64,000 nucleotides of DNA, taken from Immersiella caudata. Taxonomy: Eukaryota > Ascomycota > Sordariomycetes > Sordariales > Lasiosphaeriaceae. The stretch lies in NCBI GenBank assembly GCA_030512335.1, contig JAULSU010000003.1, positions 3,596,001-3,660,000 of the forward strand, given 5' to 3'. The notes under the pieces were generated by a model, which saw only the letters and a list, made by a program, of their open reading frames with translations, did no database searches and was not told where the DNA came from. Positions 46,527-58,600 of this stretch are shown one piece after another (position 1 is the stretch's first letter; every line of letters begins with the position of its first letter). The translations under genes were made by a program, and so were the position numbers.

Positions 46527-49424
46527 ATGGCGTCGGCGGAGACGATGTCGCCCTCGCCCGCGCGACCTCATCGCGACGAGCAATCACTGTCGCGGAGCCC
46601 CGGTCCTGCTCGATCGCCACCCCGACGCGGCGACCGCTCTCTTACGCCTCGTCGAGATGATTCCCCTCCTCCTCGCGACAGATCCAGATCCCCGCCGCCG
46701 AGACGACACTCCCCGCTGCCGCGTCGCGATGCAGACAGATATCGACCCGTCAAGAAGGAGCGCACACCGCCGCCAGCCCCTCCTCCCGCGGCACCCAAAA
46801 CCGAGGAGCAGAAACTGGAGGCTGCGCGTGCGGAATACCAGAAGCTGCTCAACCTGCGCAGCCAGGGCGTGTACCTACCCCCGCAGAAGCTGCGCGCCCT
46901 CCAGGCTGCCATCACCGACAAGACAACCAAGGAGTATCAACGCATGGCATGGGAGGCGTTGAAGAAGTCGATCAATGGCCTGGTCAACAAGGTCAACACG
47001 GCTAACATCAAGTTTGTCGTGCCAGAGCTGTTTGGGGAGAACTTGATTCGCGGGAGGGGCTTGTTTTGCCAGAGCTTGCTCAAGGCCCAGCACGCCAGTT
47101 TGCCGTTTACGCCCATCTACGCTTGCTTGGCTGCCATTTGCAACACGAAGCTGCCGCAGGTCGGCGAGTTGCTGGTGAAGCGGTTGATTATGCGATTTCG
47201 AAAGGCGTTCAAGCGCAATGACAAGGCCGTGTGCCTGTCGTCGACCATGTTTATTGCGCACTTGGTGAATAACCAGGTGGTTCACGAGATGATTGCTGCT
47301 CAGATCTTGCTGCTTTTGCTGCAAAAGCCCACGGATGACAGCGTGGAGATCGCTGTGGGGTTGATGCGCGAGGTGGGCTTGTTTCTGGAGGAGATGTCGC
47401 CTGCGATAGCACATGCCGTGTTTGACCAGTTCAGGAATATCCTTCATGAGGCTGATCTGGACCGCAGGACGCAGTACATGATTGAGGTTCTATTCCAGGT
47501 ACGAAAGGACAAGTACAAGGACAATCCGGTGATCAAGGAGGAGCTGGACTTGGTTGAAGAGGAGGACCAAATCACCCACCGCATCGGGCTTGACGATGAT
47601 ATTGAGACCCAGGACTCGCTCAATATCTTCAAATTTGACCCGGACTGGGAGGCCAACGAGAACGAGTACAAAAGATTGAAGGCCGAGATTCTTGGGGAGG
47701 GCAGCGATGACGAGGACGACGACGAGGATGACGAGTCTGGTAGCGAGTCGGAGTCGGAGGATGAAGAGCAGAAGGCTATGGAGATCAAGGATCAGAGCAA
47801 TGCGGACCTGGTCAACCTCCGCAAGACGATCTATCTCAGTATCCAGTCCAGCGCAGACCCAGAAGAAGCGGCACACAAGCTGATGAAGCTCCGTCTGCCG
47901 CCTGGCCAGGAGCCAGAGCTGGTATCCATGATTGTGGAATCTTGCGCACAGGAGAAGGTTTACCTGAAGTTCATGGGGCTGCTGGGGGAGCGGTTTGCCC
48001 GCCTCAACAGGATGTGGATGGAGCTTTTCGAGGAGTCCTTCGTCAAGTACTACTCGACCATCCATCGCTACGAGACCAACAAATTACGGAACATTGCCAG
48101 ATTCTTTGGTCACTTGCTAGCAACCGACTCTATCGGCTGGCACGTCCTTTCAACTATCCATCTAAACGAAGAAGAGACAACAGCCAGCAGCCGTATTTTC
48201 ATCAAGATCCTCTTCGAAGACCTTCAGGAGAACATGGGTACCGCGAAGCTGAAGCACCGACTTAGCGAGGACATGCTCCAGCCGAGCCTACAGGGGATTT
48301 TCCCACACGACACCGCCCGCAACATTCGGTTCTCTATCAACTACTTTACTTCCATCAAGATGGGCTTCCTCACCGAGGAGATGCGGACCTTTTTGGCCAA
48401 CATGCCAAAGCCAGCACTCCCGGCTCCGCCCGCTGACGATTCAGACTCTGAGTCGGTGTCGAGCTATTCCTCCCACACAGGGTCTTACTCTTCACGCTCG
48501 CGTTCCAGGACACCGCGGAGAGATGGACCGGAGCATGGGAGATCCGTCTCGCGCACACCGCCCCGCCGTATTAGGGGCAGATCATACAGTTCCAGCCGTA
48601 GCCGCAGCTACACGCGGTCCGTCTCGTCGGGGCGGTCCAGATCGCGAGACTCGCTGTCTCCTCCGCCAAGACGCGCCGCACCCCGGGACTCGCGGTCTGC
48701 CAGCCCTCGCCGAGCCCCTCGGGGCCGTGACCGCAGCTACACCCGGTCCCGGTCTCCGATTTCGCCCCCTCGTCGGGGACGGACCCGCAGCCGATCCGAC
48801 TCAGGATCGCCCCTCCCCCTGCGCAACCGGCCCCGCTCCCCCGCCGGTGGTGCTCCCCCTCCGCGCCGTAGAACCTCCTACTCACCCAGTCCATCTCGGT
48901 CCCGGTCACCGCCACCTGCAGGGCCTGCGCAACGCCGTCGTCGGGCTAGTTCCTCCGTCAGCCCTGCTCCCCGCAAGAAGCTAGGCCGCTACAGCGGTTC
49001 CGCATCTGCCATGTCTAGGGATTCACGATCCCCTTCCCGGTCTCCCGTCCGTCGGCCTGTTTCACGATCCCCGGTTCGTCGCGCCGGTTCAAGGCCCCCT
49101 GTCCGCCGGCCAGTCTCAAGATCCCGCACACAAACCCCGCCACCGAACCGCAGTCAAGGGGGTGGTCGTTATCGCCAACGAGACAGTGTCTCTCCTTACT
49201 CTGCTCGGCCCCCTCTGCCGGGCAGCAGAGGCGGTGGCCATCCCCGCGATAACGTCAGAAGAGGCCCGCCACTGGGGCCGCCTGCTCGGGGAAGGGGCTA
49301 TGGAGACTCGAGATCGAGGACCAGGTCACCTAGCCCGGGAGCTAATAAGCGGAGGAGATACAGCAGCTCAAGGTCTCGCTCGCCATCGCCACCGCCAGCC
49401 AAAAGAGGAAGAGTGTTGAACTAG
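46527..49424 (+). CDS. CWC22: Cwc22 pre-mRNA splicing factor
   Basis: Single exon, 965 residues. An Arg/Ser/Pro-rich start (to about 90) is followed by the MIF4G domain (about 130-330: YQRMAWEALKKSINGLVNKV, FCQSLLKAQHASLPFTPIYA, KLPQVGELLVKRLIMRFRKA), an acidic linker (about 390-415: GEGSDDEDDDEDDESGSESE), and the MA3 domain (about 425-620: LRKTIYLSIQSSADPEEAAH, FMGLLGERFARLNRMWMELF, LLATDSIGWHVLSTIHLNEE). From about 640 to the end it is one long RS domain with RSRS and SPSRS units, ending AKRGRVLN. Cwc22 clamps Prp2 substrate in the activated spliceosome and, in animals, loads eIF4A3 of the exon-junction complex. Notably intron-free although every comparable long gene nearby is spliced or has at least one intron. 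Confidence 0.95.
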   Translation: MASAETMSPSPARPHRDEQSLSRSPGPARSPPRRGDRSLTPRRDDSPPPRDRSRSPPPRRHSPLPRRDADRYRPVKKERTPPPAPPPAAPKTEEQKLEAARAEYQKLLNLRSQGVYLPPQKLRALQAAITDKTTKEYQRMAWEALKKSINGLVNKVNTANIKFVVPELFGENLIRGRGLFCQSLLKAQHASLPFTPIYACLAAICNTKLPQVGELLVKRLIMRFRKAFKRNDKAVCLSSTMFIAHLVNNQVVHEMIAAQILLLLLQKPTDDSVEIAVGLMREVGLFLEEMSPAIAHAVFDQFRNILHEADLDRRTQYMIEVLFQVRKDKYKDNPVIKEELDLVEEEDQITHRIGLDDDIETQDSLNIFKFDPDWEANENEYKRLKAEILGEGSDDEDDDEDDESGSESESEDEEQKAMEIKDQSNADLVNLRKTIYLSIQSSADPEEAAHKLMKLRLPPGQEPELVSMIVESCAQEKVYLKFMGLLGERFARLNRMWMELFEESFVKYYSTIHRYETNKLRNIARFFGHLLATDSIGWHVLSTIHLNEEETTASSRIFIKILFEDLQENMGTAKLKHRLSEDMLQPSLQGIFPHDTARNIRFSINYFTSIKMGFLTEEMRTFLANMPKPALPAPPADDSDSESVSSYSSHTGSYSSRSRSRTPRRDGPEHGRSVSRTPPRRIRGRSYSSSRSRSYTRSVSSGRSRSRDSLSPPPRRAAPRDSRSASPRRAPRGRDRSYTRSRSPISPPRRGRTRSRSDSGSPLPLRNRPRSPAGGAPPPRRRTSYSPSPSRSRSPPPAGPAQRRRRASSSVSPAPRKKLGRYSGSASAMSRDSRSPSRSPVRRPVSRSPVRRAGSRPPVRRPVSRSRTQTPPPNRSQGGGRYRQRDSVSPYSARPPLPGSRGGGHPRDNVRRGPPLGPPARGRGYGDSRSRTRSPSPGANKRRRYSSSRSRSPSPPPAKRGRVLN

Positions 49425-49910
49425 GGGTAGATAGATTGATACCATGTAGATTTAGTTGGATGATAGGCCTAGCGATCGGGCCTCAGATGCGATGGTTTTA
49501 CTTACGCGGGTACGCCGTGAATGTGTTATCGGTATTGCCTTATGGCCCGGGAGGAGTGAGCAGCGAGAGATGCCACCAGAATGAATCAAAAGCTGCTGCA
49601 TGAACATAATGGAACAGCCACCTGAAGACTTCATTGGACTTAGAACTAGGTGACTGTGAGCTTCTGGAAATGTGTCACCCATCTAGAGTTCTGTATTGCA
49701 ATGAAGTGTTTCTATGCCTAATGTACAAGCCGCTGCAAATTATGGCATCTCAGACGACAGGGGTATTTCAGGAAAAGGCACAGGATCAAGACCATTCATC
49801 ATATCCTAATCGCCAATAACTTGCTCTGTCCAGAGACACAGCTAGATAGAGGATGTTATCGTATCCGCGGTAGCAATGACGGCGATATCACTCGCAATCA
49901 GCCCAAGTCT
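49425..49910. other. Convergent intergenic region
   Basis: A 486-bp gap between CWC22 (+) and DUS1 (-), AT-richer than its surroundings. No gene seen. Confidence 0.5.
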
Positions 49911-51622
49911 TCACCCGCTGACCAGCTCGCTTTCAGTAAAGCTCGTCTTCCTCTTAAGGGCGTTGACTCTTTCCTCCGTGATCTTTGCTTCGTCAGATTT
50001 CGGAACAATGTTCCCATTCTGCTCAGCTCTGGCCTTCCGCTTTGCCTCCGCTTCCTTCCTCTTTTCTTCCTTCTTCGTCGGTCGAATCGCCCCCTTAGCT
50101 AGAGCCTCGACTGGGAGAGGGCGAATAATCGGTTGTACAACCCACCATGGCCTCTTGCACCGCCGGAGAGTGCCAACCGAACTCTCTTGGTCTGGAACGC
50201 CCTCTACCGGGGCTACCTTCAGATACTCTGCGATGCTCTCTCCGTTGGTGTGCTCATACTCCAACAACCCCCTCGCAACCTTCTGCTCCACCAATGCCAG
50301 TATAGCCTCAAATGTCTCTAAATCTCCCATCCTCACCCTTGCCAGCGCATCCCTCACATCGGTATGCACGCTCACCAGGTGCCTTAGCAGATTAAATAAA
50401 TGCGCTTGCATCCCCCCAACATTCGGCGACCTCATCACCGCCTCATCCCCCTTCGCTACCTCCTCCCTCTTCTTCTTCTTCGGCGGCTGCTCCCCTTTCC
50501 TCACCGCCTCTGGCAACTCCACTGCCTCCTCCAACCAGCCCTCCTCACCCCCTGGCACAAACAACTCTCGTCTCTTCTTCACCTCCCTCCCCAACGCCCC
50601 GTACACAATATCCAGATACCTCCTCATCACCTCATCCACCCTCCACCCCCCCTTCCCATCCCTCCCCCGCCAATAACCCCTCTCCTTCTGCCCCACCTCC
50701 GGCGGCGCCGCAAATATCCCCGGATTGCTCAGATTCCCTTCCGCACTCATCACCCCATCCACTCCCGTCCTCTCCAAACACTCCTCCACATCCCCATGCT
50801 CCAACACATTCCCGTTCGCAAACATCACCGTTTCCTTGGGCAGCTGCTCCCTCAGCCACCTAATCATCTCCCAATCTGCCACCCCTGTCAAATGCCCCTT
50901 CTGCTCCCTCCTCCTTCCATGCACCGTCAATATGCTCGCCCCGGCTGCCAACACATTCTTCGCATACGCCAGCGTCGCCTCGCGCGTCTCCAATATCCTA
51001 ATCTTCGCCGTAACAGGAATTTCCAGATTCACATGTAGCGTGTTGATCAACTTGTAAATCAACTGCTGGTCCTCCTGCAAAAATGCACCGTAGTGTCCCT
51101 TTCTAGCGATTCCCTGCGGACAACCAAGGTTGAGATCGACGGCATCGCAATGCGGCGCTACGATGCGCGCGGCGGCGAGAAGAGCGTCGGGATCGTTGGC
51201 GCAGAACTGGACGAAGAGCGGGCGATCGGTGGAGGGGTTGCCGTCGAGGAAGGGGGTCGTGACGGGGGGTACGGAGCCCGGCGGAAGTAGAGGTTCACGG
51301 GTGGCTTGGAAGTGGGAGTCGCGGTACTTTTGGGTGTCGGCGAAGAGGCGGGCATGGAACATGGGGGTGTAGGCGAGAAGTTTGGCGTTTTCAGAGGGAG
51401 AGAGGAAGGAGCGTGTGAGTATGCGCCAGGCCTGGGGGGGGGCTCGTCAGTTGGATGTTGTGGTTAGGGATAGAAGACAGAGAGATGTACGTATTCGGAC
51501 TGGTCGACCATGGGCGCGACAATGTACTTGGGGCTTCCAATACTCTCATAGAAGGCGCGGCCGTGGAGCTTTTGCTTCGGCGCCTCGCATTGCTGCGCTT
51601 GTGCGGTCGTTTCGGGGCCCAT
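49911..51622 (-). CDS. DUS1: tRNA-dihydrouridine(16/17) synthase
   Basis: Two exons (51622-51491, 51431-49911) give 550 residues; the 59-bp intron joins MVDQSEY|AWRILTRSF. The FMN-binding TIM barrel begins KYIVAPMVDQSEY; PLFVQFCANDPDALLAAA follows; the catalytic Cys148 is in DLNLGCPQGIARKGHYGAFL; then PVTAKIRILE, GASILTVHGRRREQKGHLTG, FANGNVLEHGDVEECLE and DGVMSAEGNLSNPGIF. Dus1 reduces U16 and U17 in the D-loop of cytosolic tRNAs with NADPH. The C-terminal 250 residues are a fungal extension with Lys-rich patches (EQPPKKKKREEVAK, RPTKKEEKRKEAEAKRKARA), probably tRNA-binding or nuclear signals. Convergent with CWC22. Confidence 0.94.
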
Positions 51623-52834
51623 CTTGTGGAGAGATCGTCGGCTCACTATCCTTTCCCAAAGAGGGAGAAGACGGGGACCGAATCTGAGGAAGGCCAGAGT
51701 GAGTGTTGCAGCGAAGAATGGGGCTCGCCGTACTTCCCCTCAAAAGCAGTTTTCTCAAAGCTTGAGAAAAGTATCAAGGCCCCGCCAAAAAATTAAGTGG
51801 GGCCGCTGAATGAAAGTCCTGGCCGGCTTTCGACGAGGCTGAAGGTGGGCCGCAAGCCGAAGACAAGCCCCCCACGCTCCACTCCAACCGCCAAGCGCCT
51901 CGTGATGCAAAGTGGACTCAGAGAAATGCACGTCATATGGGCTAGAGAAGCGCGCAAGTGTCTCTCCATCTCGTAATCGGTTCTTGGCCTGCAGACCTCA
52001 ACGGGCTCGCATCTCACTAGACGGCGCGCGAATCTCTCAGGATCCACTTGGCTAGCGAATACGGACTCGCGGCAAACAACGGTGAAACCGGGAAATCTTG
52101 TAGTCGCCAAGTGCGTTCAGACAGATCAAAGTGCTTGTTTGGCCAGCCCCATCATGTATTTCGACCTAAGGCATACACACCACCGCCAACTACCTATCTG
52201 CCTGCTCCTAACCGGATCGACGACATCAACAGCAAAACCGACTCGCTAACTCGAGAGGCCAGGAACAGAAAGAAAGAGCGCATTAAGCCACCCTGCCGCC
52301 AAGTTGCTCCCCAAACTCTGCACCAAGACCTTCTGACCTGGCTAGCCTGCCGACATTGCAAAATACTTTTCGCTGGAACTCTGTAAAACAAAAAAAAAAC
52401 ACATTGACCGCTCAAAGGTGTGTGCGCATTCCCCTTTAGCTATCCCCCCCAAAAGAAAAAGAACCGCTGCCGGGTCCGGATAAAAACACCCGTCTTCCAA
52501 TATGGCAACCGGGAGGACTGCTTCTCCCCCCATCCCTCGCTTCATCCTCCTCCTCTGCCGCCTCCCGGCCCCCGACTGGCTGCCGCTCCCTCCCCTGGCC
52601 TGCGCTGCTCATGACGACTGACCCCGCATAACGTCGCTCGAAATTAAGTTGCTCTGCCAGATTCTAGACGTAAAGTTGTCGAGATCCACGAGAGAACGCC
52701 ATGACACCTTTACTATGCTGTCCGTGAACGCCCCGTAAAAAGGTAAATCCTGGTCAAATACACGTCGGGGACTCAGGGCCCCTGTATGAAATGAAACGAA
52801 ACCGAAGATGTGCTTTGGACCATCGTCTGAGTCG
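51623..52834. other. Intergenic, no gene seen
   Basis: About 1.2 kb between the DUS1 start and the 3' end of the Bni4-like gene. It has an A-run at 52387-52399 and C/T-rich DNA at 52530-52610. No coding signal recognised. Confidence 0.5.
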
Positions 52835-55617
52835 TTAGAAGAAGTGCGTATAAATCTTTGAGTTCTCATGGACTTCCATCTCCTGCGCGACAAAGAGTTA
52901 GCATCCAGCCCATCTATATGCCCGTCGATAGACATACCATCTTAAAGCTGTTCAGCTCCTCCTTGATCTGCTGAGCCAGCATCGGCGTCAATCGGTTACA
53001 CGTGGCGATTTCGCCACGGCGGTCATACTCCTGGCTCGGCCAGGTGTCGTGGAAAATGATTCGGGGACTGAACGTGGCATTCCGCTTCATCGAGCCTTGA
53101 GGCGTGCCAGGAGCACTCTTGGTGTCCTGTCGGAGCCGGAGGGCCGACACAAAGTAGTCTTCGCTGCCAATCGTCACTGTTCCACCGCGTCTGTGTCCAT
53201 GGGCTTCGTCGTTGGGAGTGCTGGGAGCGCTCGAGTTCGGCGATTCGCTGATATTTGGGATGCTTGGCATGTCAAAAGCAGGCGCTCGGCTCTCAGACGG
53301 GCGAGGCGAAGGCGTGGAAGAGCCGCTCGTATCTGATGGTCACAAGGTTAGAAAAAAGAACATGAAAGCCCTATAGGGTGGTCCTTACTCTTGAGAATGC
53401 CCTTGCGGACTGCAGCAAGAACTTCAGCCCTTTCCTTCTCGCCTCCTACAATGCTCCTCCGTGAAACCGAGTTATCCGTCCCAGAGCTGCCGAGGCGCTC
53501 AGATGGGGCGCTAGGAGGATTGACAGCATCCATCGAATTCCGCTCGAGATGAGGGAAACCTGTACCGCCTCCACTGTGCGCATGAGGGTCGGGGTTCACA
53601 TTGACCCTGGCCCGCTCAGCTTCGACTGTGATCATGGACACAGTAGCCTCCGAAGCCTCGGGCACCTTTGCATCAGCGGCCGGTGCGCCGATAACCGACT
53701 TTGGTCGAAACAGTCCAACCAGCGATCTCGTGCCCTTTTTCATGCCTCGCCCCATCTTGCGAATCATAATCGAAGCCGAGGAGGCAGTGGATGATATCGA
53801 GAGGTTGTCGGTCGAGCCTGAGAAAAGCCTGCCCCCCGCGTAGATATTGCTGCCAATGCCAGCTTCTTCTTGCTGCTGAGCAATTCGAGCTTGTTCAGCA
53901 TTGTAAGCCTCGTCAGGATCGCGATCCTTGTGAAGCTTTCCTGGGGTTCCAGGTCGGCTCGCGTCGGCGGCAGCGTCATTGTAGTTTTCTGGCACCACTT
54001 TCCTAAACTCAGCAGCGCTGCCAAAGGAAAAGGCCCGTCGAAGCCTCGAGGTTTTGCTCTTAGATCGACTCCCGCCTTCCTTAATGGCGGACAATTGCCT
54101 GACAGCCGGGCTCTCGGCGAGGGCGGGCGAGGCGGGCTTCACAGGGGAAAGGGGTGAGACACCTGCCGCATCAGCGGCCTGGCCGTTCTCTGCCTCCTTG
54201 TCCATTGCCACCGGCTTCGAAAGGGGGGACGGGGTGGTAACGCGCTTCGTGCTGGCCGCATCGGAAGAGGAGCTTCTCGGGGGGATGTTGACTAGCCGGG
54301 GGTAATCTTGGCTACCGGTGGATAGATCACGCTGGGACGCCAAGGCGGGGTTTCCAGTGGGGTTTGGCACATTGGCGTTGCGATTAGTGGACTGAAGGGC
54401 CAAAAGAAACCTTGCGTTAGCACAATCCGGGTCGGAAGCAAATCGTGATGTTTGCATGTGATGTGGCAAAAAGACGACATCAAAAACTGCAAGAAAGAAG
54501 GACAACTTACAGAAGACGGCCGCGAGCCACTCACGGCGCTTCGGGCAGATGATCGGCTGTCCGAGCTGGCGGCACAAGCGTGGGCAACATTGGCGCTGTT
54601 GTCCGTCGACAAATTGTTACTAGTTCGAGAGGCGTGCTGTTCCGCGCCCTCACTCCTGGGTCGGGTGGATTGTTCCAGGCGAATTGATTCTCCCGGCTGC
54701 TTAGCTTCAAGTGGGGCCAGCGGCCGAGGGACACCGGCAGAATCCAATGCGGGCATGCTGCGCCGCCGGAACCTCTTGATATCATCCTGGGGATAACCGC
54801 GGGGGAGCTGCATATCATCGATCGCGGAGCCCGACAACGGCCCAACAATGCTGTTCGGCCTGGCGAGCTGGCTCCGAGCCATGCTGCTGCCGTGCTGCTC
54901 CGGCAGCGCCCGAGAACTGTAATTTTGTCCAATGGCCACCATGCCGGTCCCAGATGGCGGAGCAGGAACTCGCGCGCTCGATTGCACCGCACCTGTCGCG
55001 TCGGAGCTTCGCATGGCTACCCGTCTGTAGCGCTCTGGGGATGACTTGACCGGCGCCGCAGACGCAACAGAAGACTGCGATGACTGCGATGACTGTGAGG
55101 AGGACCCGCTTGTGCTGGAAGAGTGCGACGACCGAGGCATCGTAACCGGCCTCCGGTAGCCCGGCCCCGGGAGAGACGAGTCGTCCCTCGAGCTCACGGC
55201 CGCTTGGAGCTGGATGGCCGCGGAGCTGGGCAGGTTCGTCATCGAAGCACTGGCAGAGTACCGAGGGCGAGCCGCGCTGGGCTGGCTCCGTTGGTCAAAG
55301 GTTTGCATAGTGGGAACCGACGGAGCAGAATTTGTTCGAAACGACGCAAATTGCTCCCAGGATGCACCCTGGTTGAGACTAGGGGTCGAAGTGAACGCGT
55401 ACGGCTGGATGGGACCAGAGCCGCCCCGATACATCATCGGCCCATGGCCATTGGGCAGCCCATGTATACTATGCCGTTTTTGAGAGCTACTGTGTCCGTA
55501 CTGCGCGCTTTGCTGGCTTTGAGAAGCCTGAAGCATTCCTGAAGCCGAAGTTGGACGGCTCTGGAGCATGGTGGCGGTGGCCGACTGCTGGGGATAGCCC
55601 TGCACTAAAGCCGCCAT
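52835..55617 (-). CDS. BNI4: Bni4-like bud-neck/septum protein (PP1-targeting type)
   Basis: Four exons (55617-54511, 54391-53389, 53332-52938, 52882-52835) give 850 residues. Start MAALVQGYPQQSATATMLQS was preferred over upstream frame, which has no ATG. Most of the protein is disordered and rich in Ser/Gln/Pro (SSQSSQSSQSS near 55090). A basic block, SKTSRLRRAFSFGSAAEFRK and KMGRGMKKGTRSLVGLFRPK, lies in exon 2. The C-terminus is conserved: FSPRIIFHDTWPSQEYDRRG, EIATCNRLTPMLAQQIKEEL, and the last exon EMEVHENSKIYTHFF. RIIF fits an RVxF protein-phosphatase-1 docking motif. Yeast Bni4 brings PP1 (Glc7) and chitin synthase III to the bud neck; a septum role here is inferred. The large region upstream has no other gene. 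Confidence 0.85.
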
Positions 55618-58600
55618 GGCTGGAGAGCGGCTGTTGGAGTCGGCAGGCAAGACCGGCTGGTATGATGTTGTTGGTCGAGTGTTACTCGACGCACGGTGGT
55701 GGTAAGGAAAACGGCGTGATTCAACGAGAGTATCAACGATATCTCCAGCTAGGGAGGCTTCTAGATCCAAAGCATCAAGTCAGCACTTCGTTCAGGCGGA
55801 GGCTGAAACAGTCCACCGGGACGTAAAATGCTGTGCTTTGTCCCAAGATTCTGATGGTCCCATTCAAGGTGCAATACGTGCCAATAATAAATCTCCGACG
55901 ACCGCACCAAGTTTGTGAAAGTAGGTACTTGCCAGTCAAGAATCACTAGGAAACAATTGGTTGTGCCTTGGTTACAGCAAGGCTGGGAGGTATTATTCCA
56001 AGACTTTTTAAACGACTGTCGCTTTATAGAACTGAAGGACGCCTGCGGCCGAGGGGTGGAACGGGGGAGGGTTTCGTGCCGGAGAAGAAGCCCACTGTCA
56101 CCGTGAACCTCTTGTCTGGGACTGACGAGTATGTCACAACTCGTCGTGTATGGTAGTCGAGGTGGAATCGTGGGAACGGCTCCCCAACTGACGCCTGGAG
56201 TTCGGTCGTTATTGGATCGGTGACATGAGAAGGCCAAGCGGTCTTGATCGGAACGGGATGAAACAGAAACGGTTCGGGCGGGCGCTCTGTGGATGGTAGA
56301 CCGTGTTCTAGCGGGCTCCGGGTTGGGATTACGGCCGTTCAAAGGCGAAGACGAGATGGGGGAATGTCGAAGAGCAGAAGATGAGTGGGAAGAGCCGGTG
56401 TTCGGCAGAAAGCCTATGGGGAGCGAGCGGGACGGAGGAGGAGAAGCGAAAGAAAGGGCGTCCCGGGAACAGAGGACCGGCTGAGACGACGAGGCGCCGC
56501 GACGTTGCTGAGGAGTAAGAGGCTCCAAAGAAGAGTCCCGTACGTTTCCCCGTCGAGGTCACCGAAGGGAAATATCGAATTGGGGGTCGGGAACGAAAGA
56601 AGGGGAAGGGAGACAGGGAGAAAGAATGATGAGACTGAAAATCAGAACAAGGACGGGAGGAGGAGGAGGCGGCCGGTGGGAAGTTTCGGTGGTTTGGTCC
56701 TCGCCCGCCCCTGGACAGGGCAACGGTGCTGCTGCGTGCACGCCAGAGTACGCCAGGGACAGCCGGTGCCTCCTGCCGTCGAATCGGGCTACGGCCAGAA
56801 TTCAAGACACGCAGGCCAGACACGCTGCACCTCCACCCGCTAAACCCGCTAGAGAAGGCCGGCTGCGGCGTACAGTGGCGTCCGTACAGTACGAAGACGC
56901 GGTCCTGTTATTTTCCAATTCGCAGACCCCCTCGCATATCAATACAACTTCGGCCAAGGAAAACACCACCCACCTAAGACTTTCCTCGTATGGACACTCA
57001 TGGAATTGCAACGGCTGCTTTAGTTTCTTCACGGCAGTCGTGCTTCTTCGGATGGCACACTGCTTCGACAGACCTCGGCCGCCGCATCGCCGAGAGCGAG
57101 AGACTCCCCTCTCACCAAGAGTCCGGTACGGGCTTTCTCAGGCGATTCTTTTTAGGACCCCATGTTTTGACGGAGCAGGCCAGGAGTCAGTCCATTGATT
57201 GGCGGGCCAATCATGGGATGGCATTGACCCAGGGCGCGCTAAACAGGTTCGACAGGGCTCCATGCTGCAGCCAAAATCTCGCCCGGCCAGGAGCTGCAGG
57301 ACGCCTCCATGTTTTGGACCAAGGACCGCGAGCGTGGGGACTGACGGCCACGCCATTCCCTCTCGAGGCCAAAACAATTGCGAAGTCCGGGGCACAGTGA
57401 TTAATTTGGATCTTCGACGCGCAGGCTGAACCGTGCCGAGTCTCGCTATCGAGAACGCTGTAAAGTTCTCTCCACAGGCGCTGACATCACTGCCACCAGG
57501 GAGAAATATTCTGAAAGCGTTTTCGCGCCTATCTACGCCATCTGACAACACCTCATTCATGGCAGCGATGGCGGAAGTCCATCTCGAAACGGCCAGCGCA
57601 GCATGGCGCCACAGCGGAGAAGCAACCCGCAGCGGCTTTCACTTCCTCATCCTCTCACCTTCTGCACCCACATTCAATGTCCGGCTATTGTGGGATCAGG
57701 CAAGGCATCGCACACCACCCTCGCGCACTTTGGCAAATGCACTGGTGCCCCCCTCCTGCCCACAATAAACCGCCGTACAGTGTGAGGACTTTCCCAACGC
57801 TGACTTATTCATACCTCCCGCCAAGGAGACAATACTCACCAGTAAGGCATCTCCACAGCGTTCGAAGCCTACTCTCGTCTGGGAACCGAGCCCCCACCAT
57901 AGAGGCATAGAATTTCCAGAGAAAATTGCCCCAAAACCGACAAACCGCCGCCAGGAGCAGACCTGATGCGGCGGAGTCACTCACTACAGCGCAACATCCA
58001 GCGTTGTGACCCCCGAAATGCGCTGGTTCCGGAGCGCAACCGGACTACCCGTTGCTCGCATCATCTTCAACCTGAGCCAGCTAACTCTGGTCTGTGTCAT
58101 GGTTCTCGAAATCCCATCAGCAAGGCTCCAGTAAACTACCTAACATTGGCACATATGGCGGTGGCGCGGTGGGTTCCATCAATCTGCAGCTCCTTTTCCA
58201 GCTGCGGCCAACGTCGTGTCGTCTTATTACATCGCTGCAGGCGTCACTTCTGGCTCCGCACGGCTCGCGATCCTTGCACACTACGCGGCTGGTATCTTGC
58301 TCGAGCGGCTGCGGCAGCTCTGGCAGTCAGTGGCACGCCAACTCGGAAGTCAAGCCATGACACCCGTCTCATCACCAACTGCGTCACAACAGCAGAATGG
58401 CAAGGCTGGGAAACGCACTTCCGGCATTTTCACTGCGCTCTCACAAAACCATCGAGTTCCGAAACCGCCAGGTCCCGTTCTCATCTCCGTCTCTTTGTTC
58501 CCGCAGTTCACGCAGCGCCTAAAACAAACGTGGCGAACCTCCAGCCTCTCCTTAGCCTCTCTGCCAGCTGTTGAACTTACGCAGCCCTGCCAGGCCAGGC

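Noticed and set aside
55075..55100. GATGACTGC tandem repeat
   Set aside because: It is the coding sequence of the SSQ repeats in the Bni4-like protein, not an independent element.
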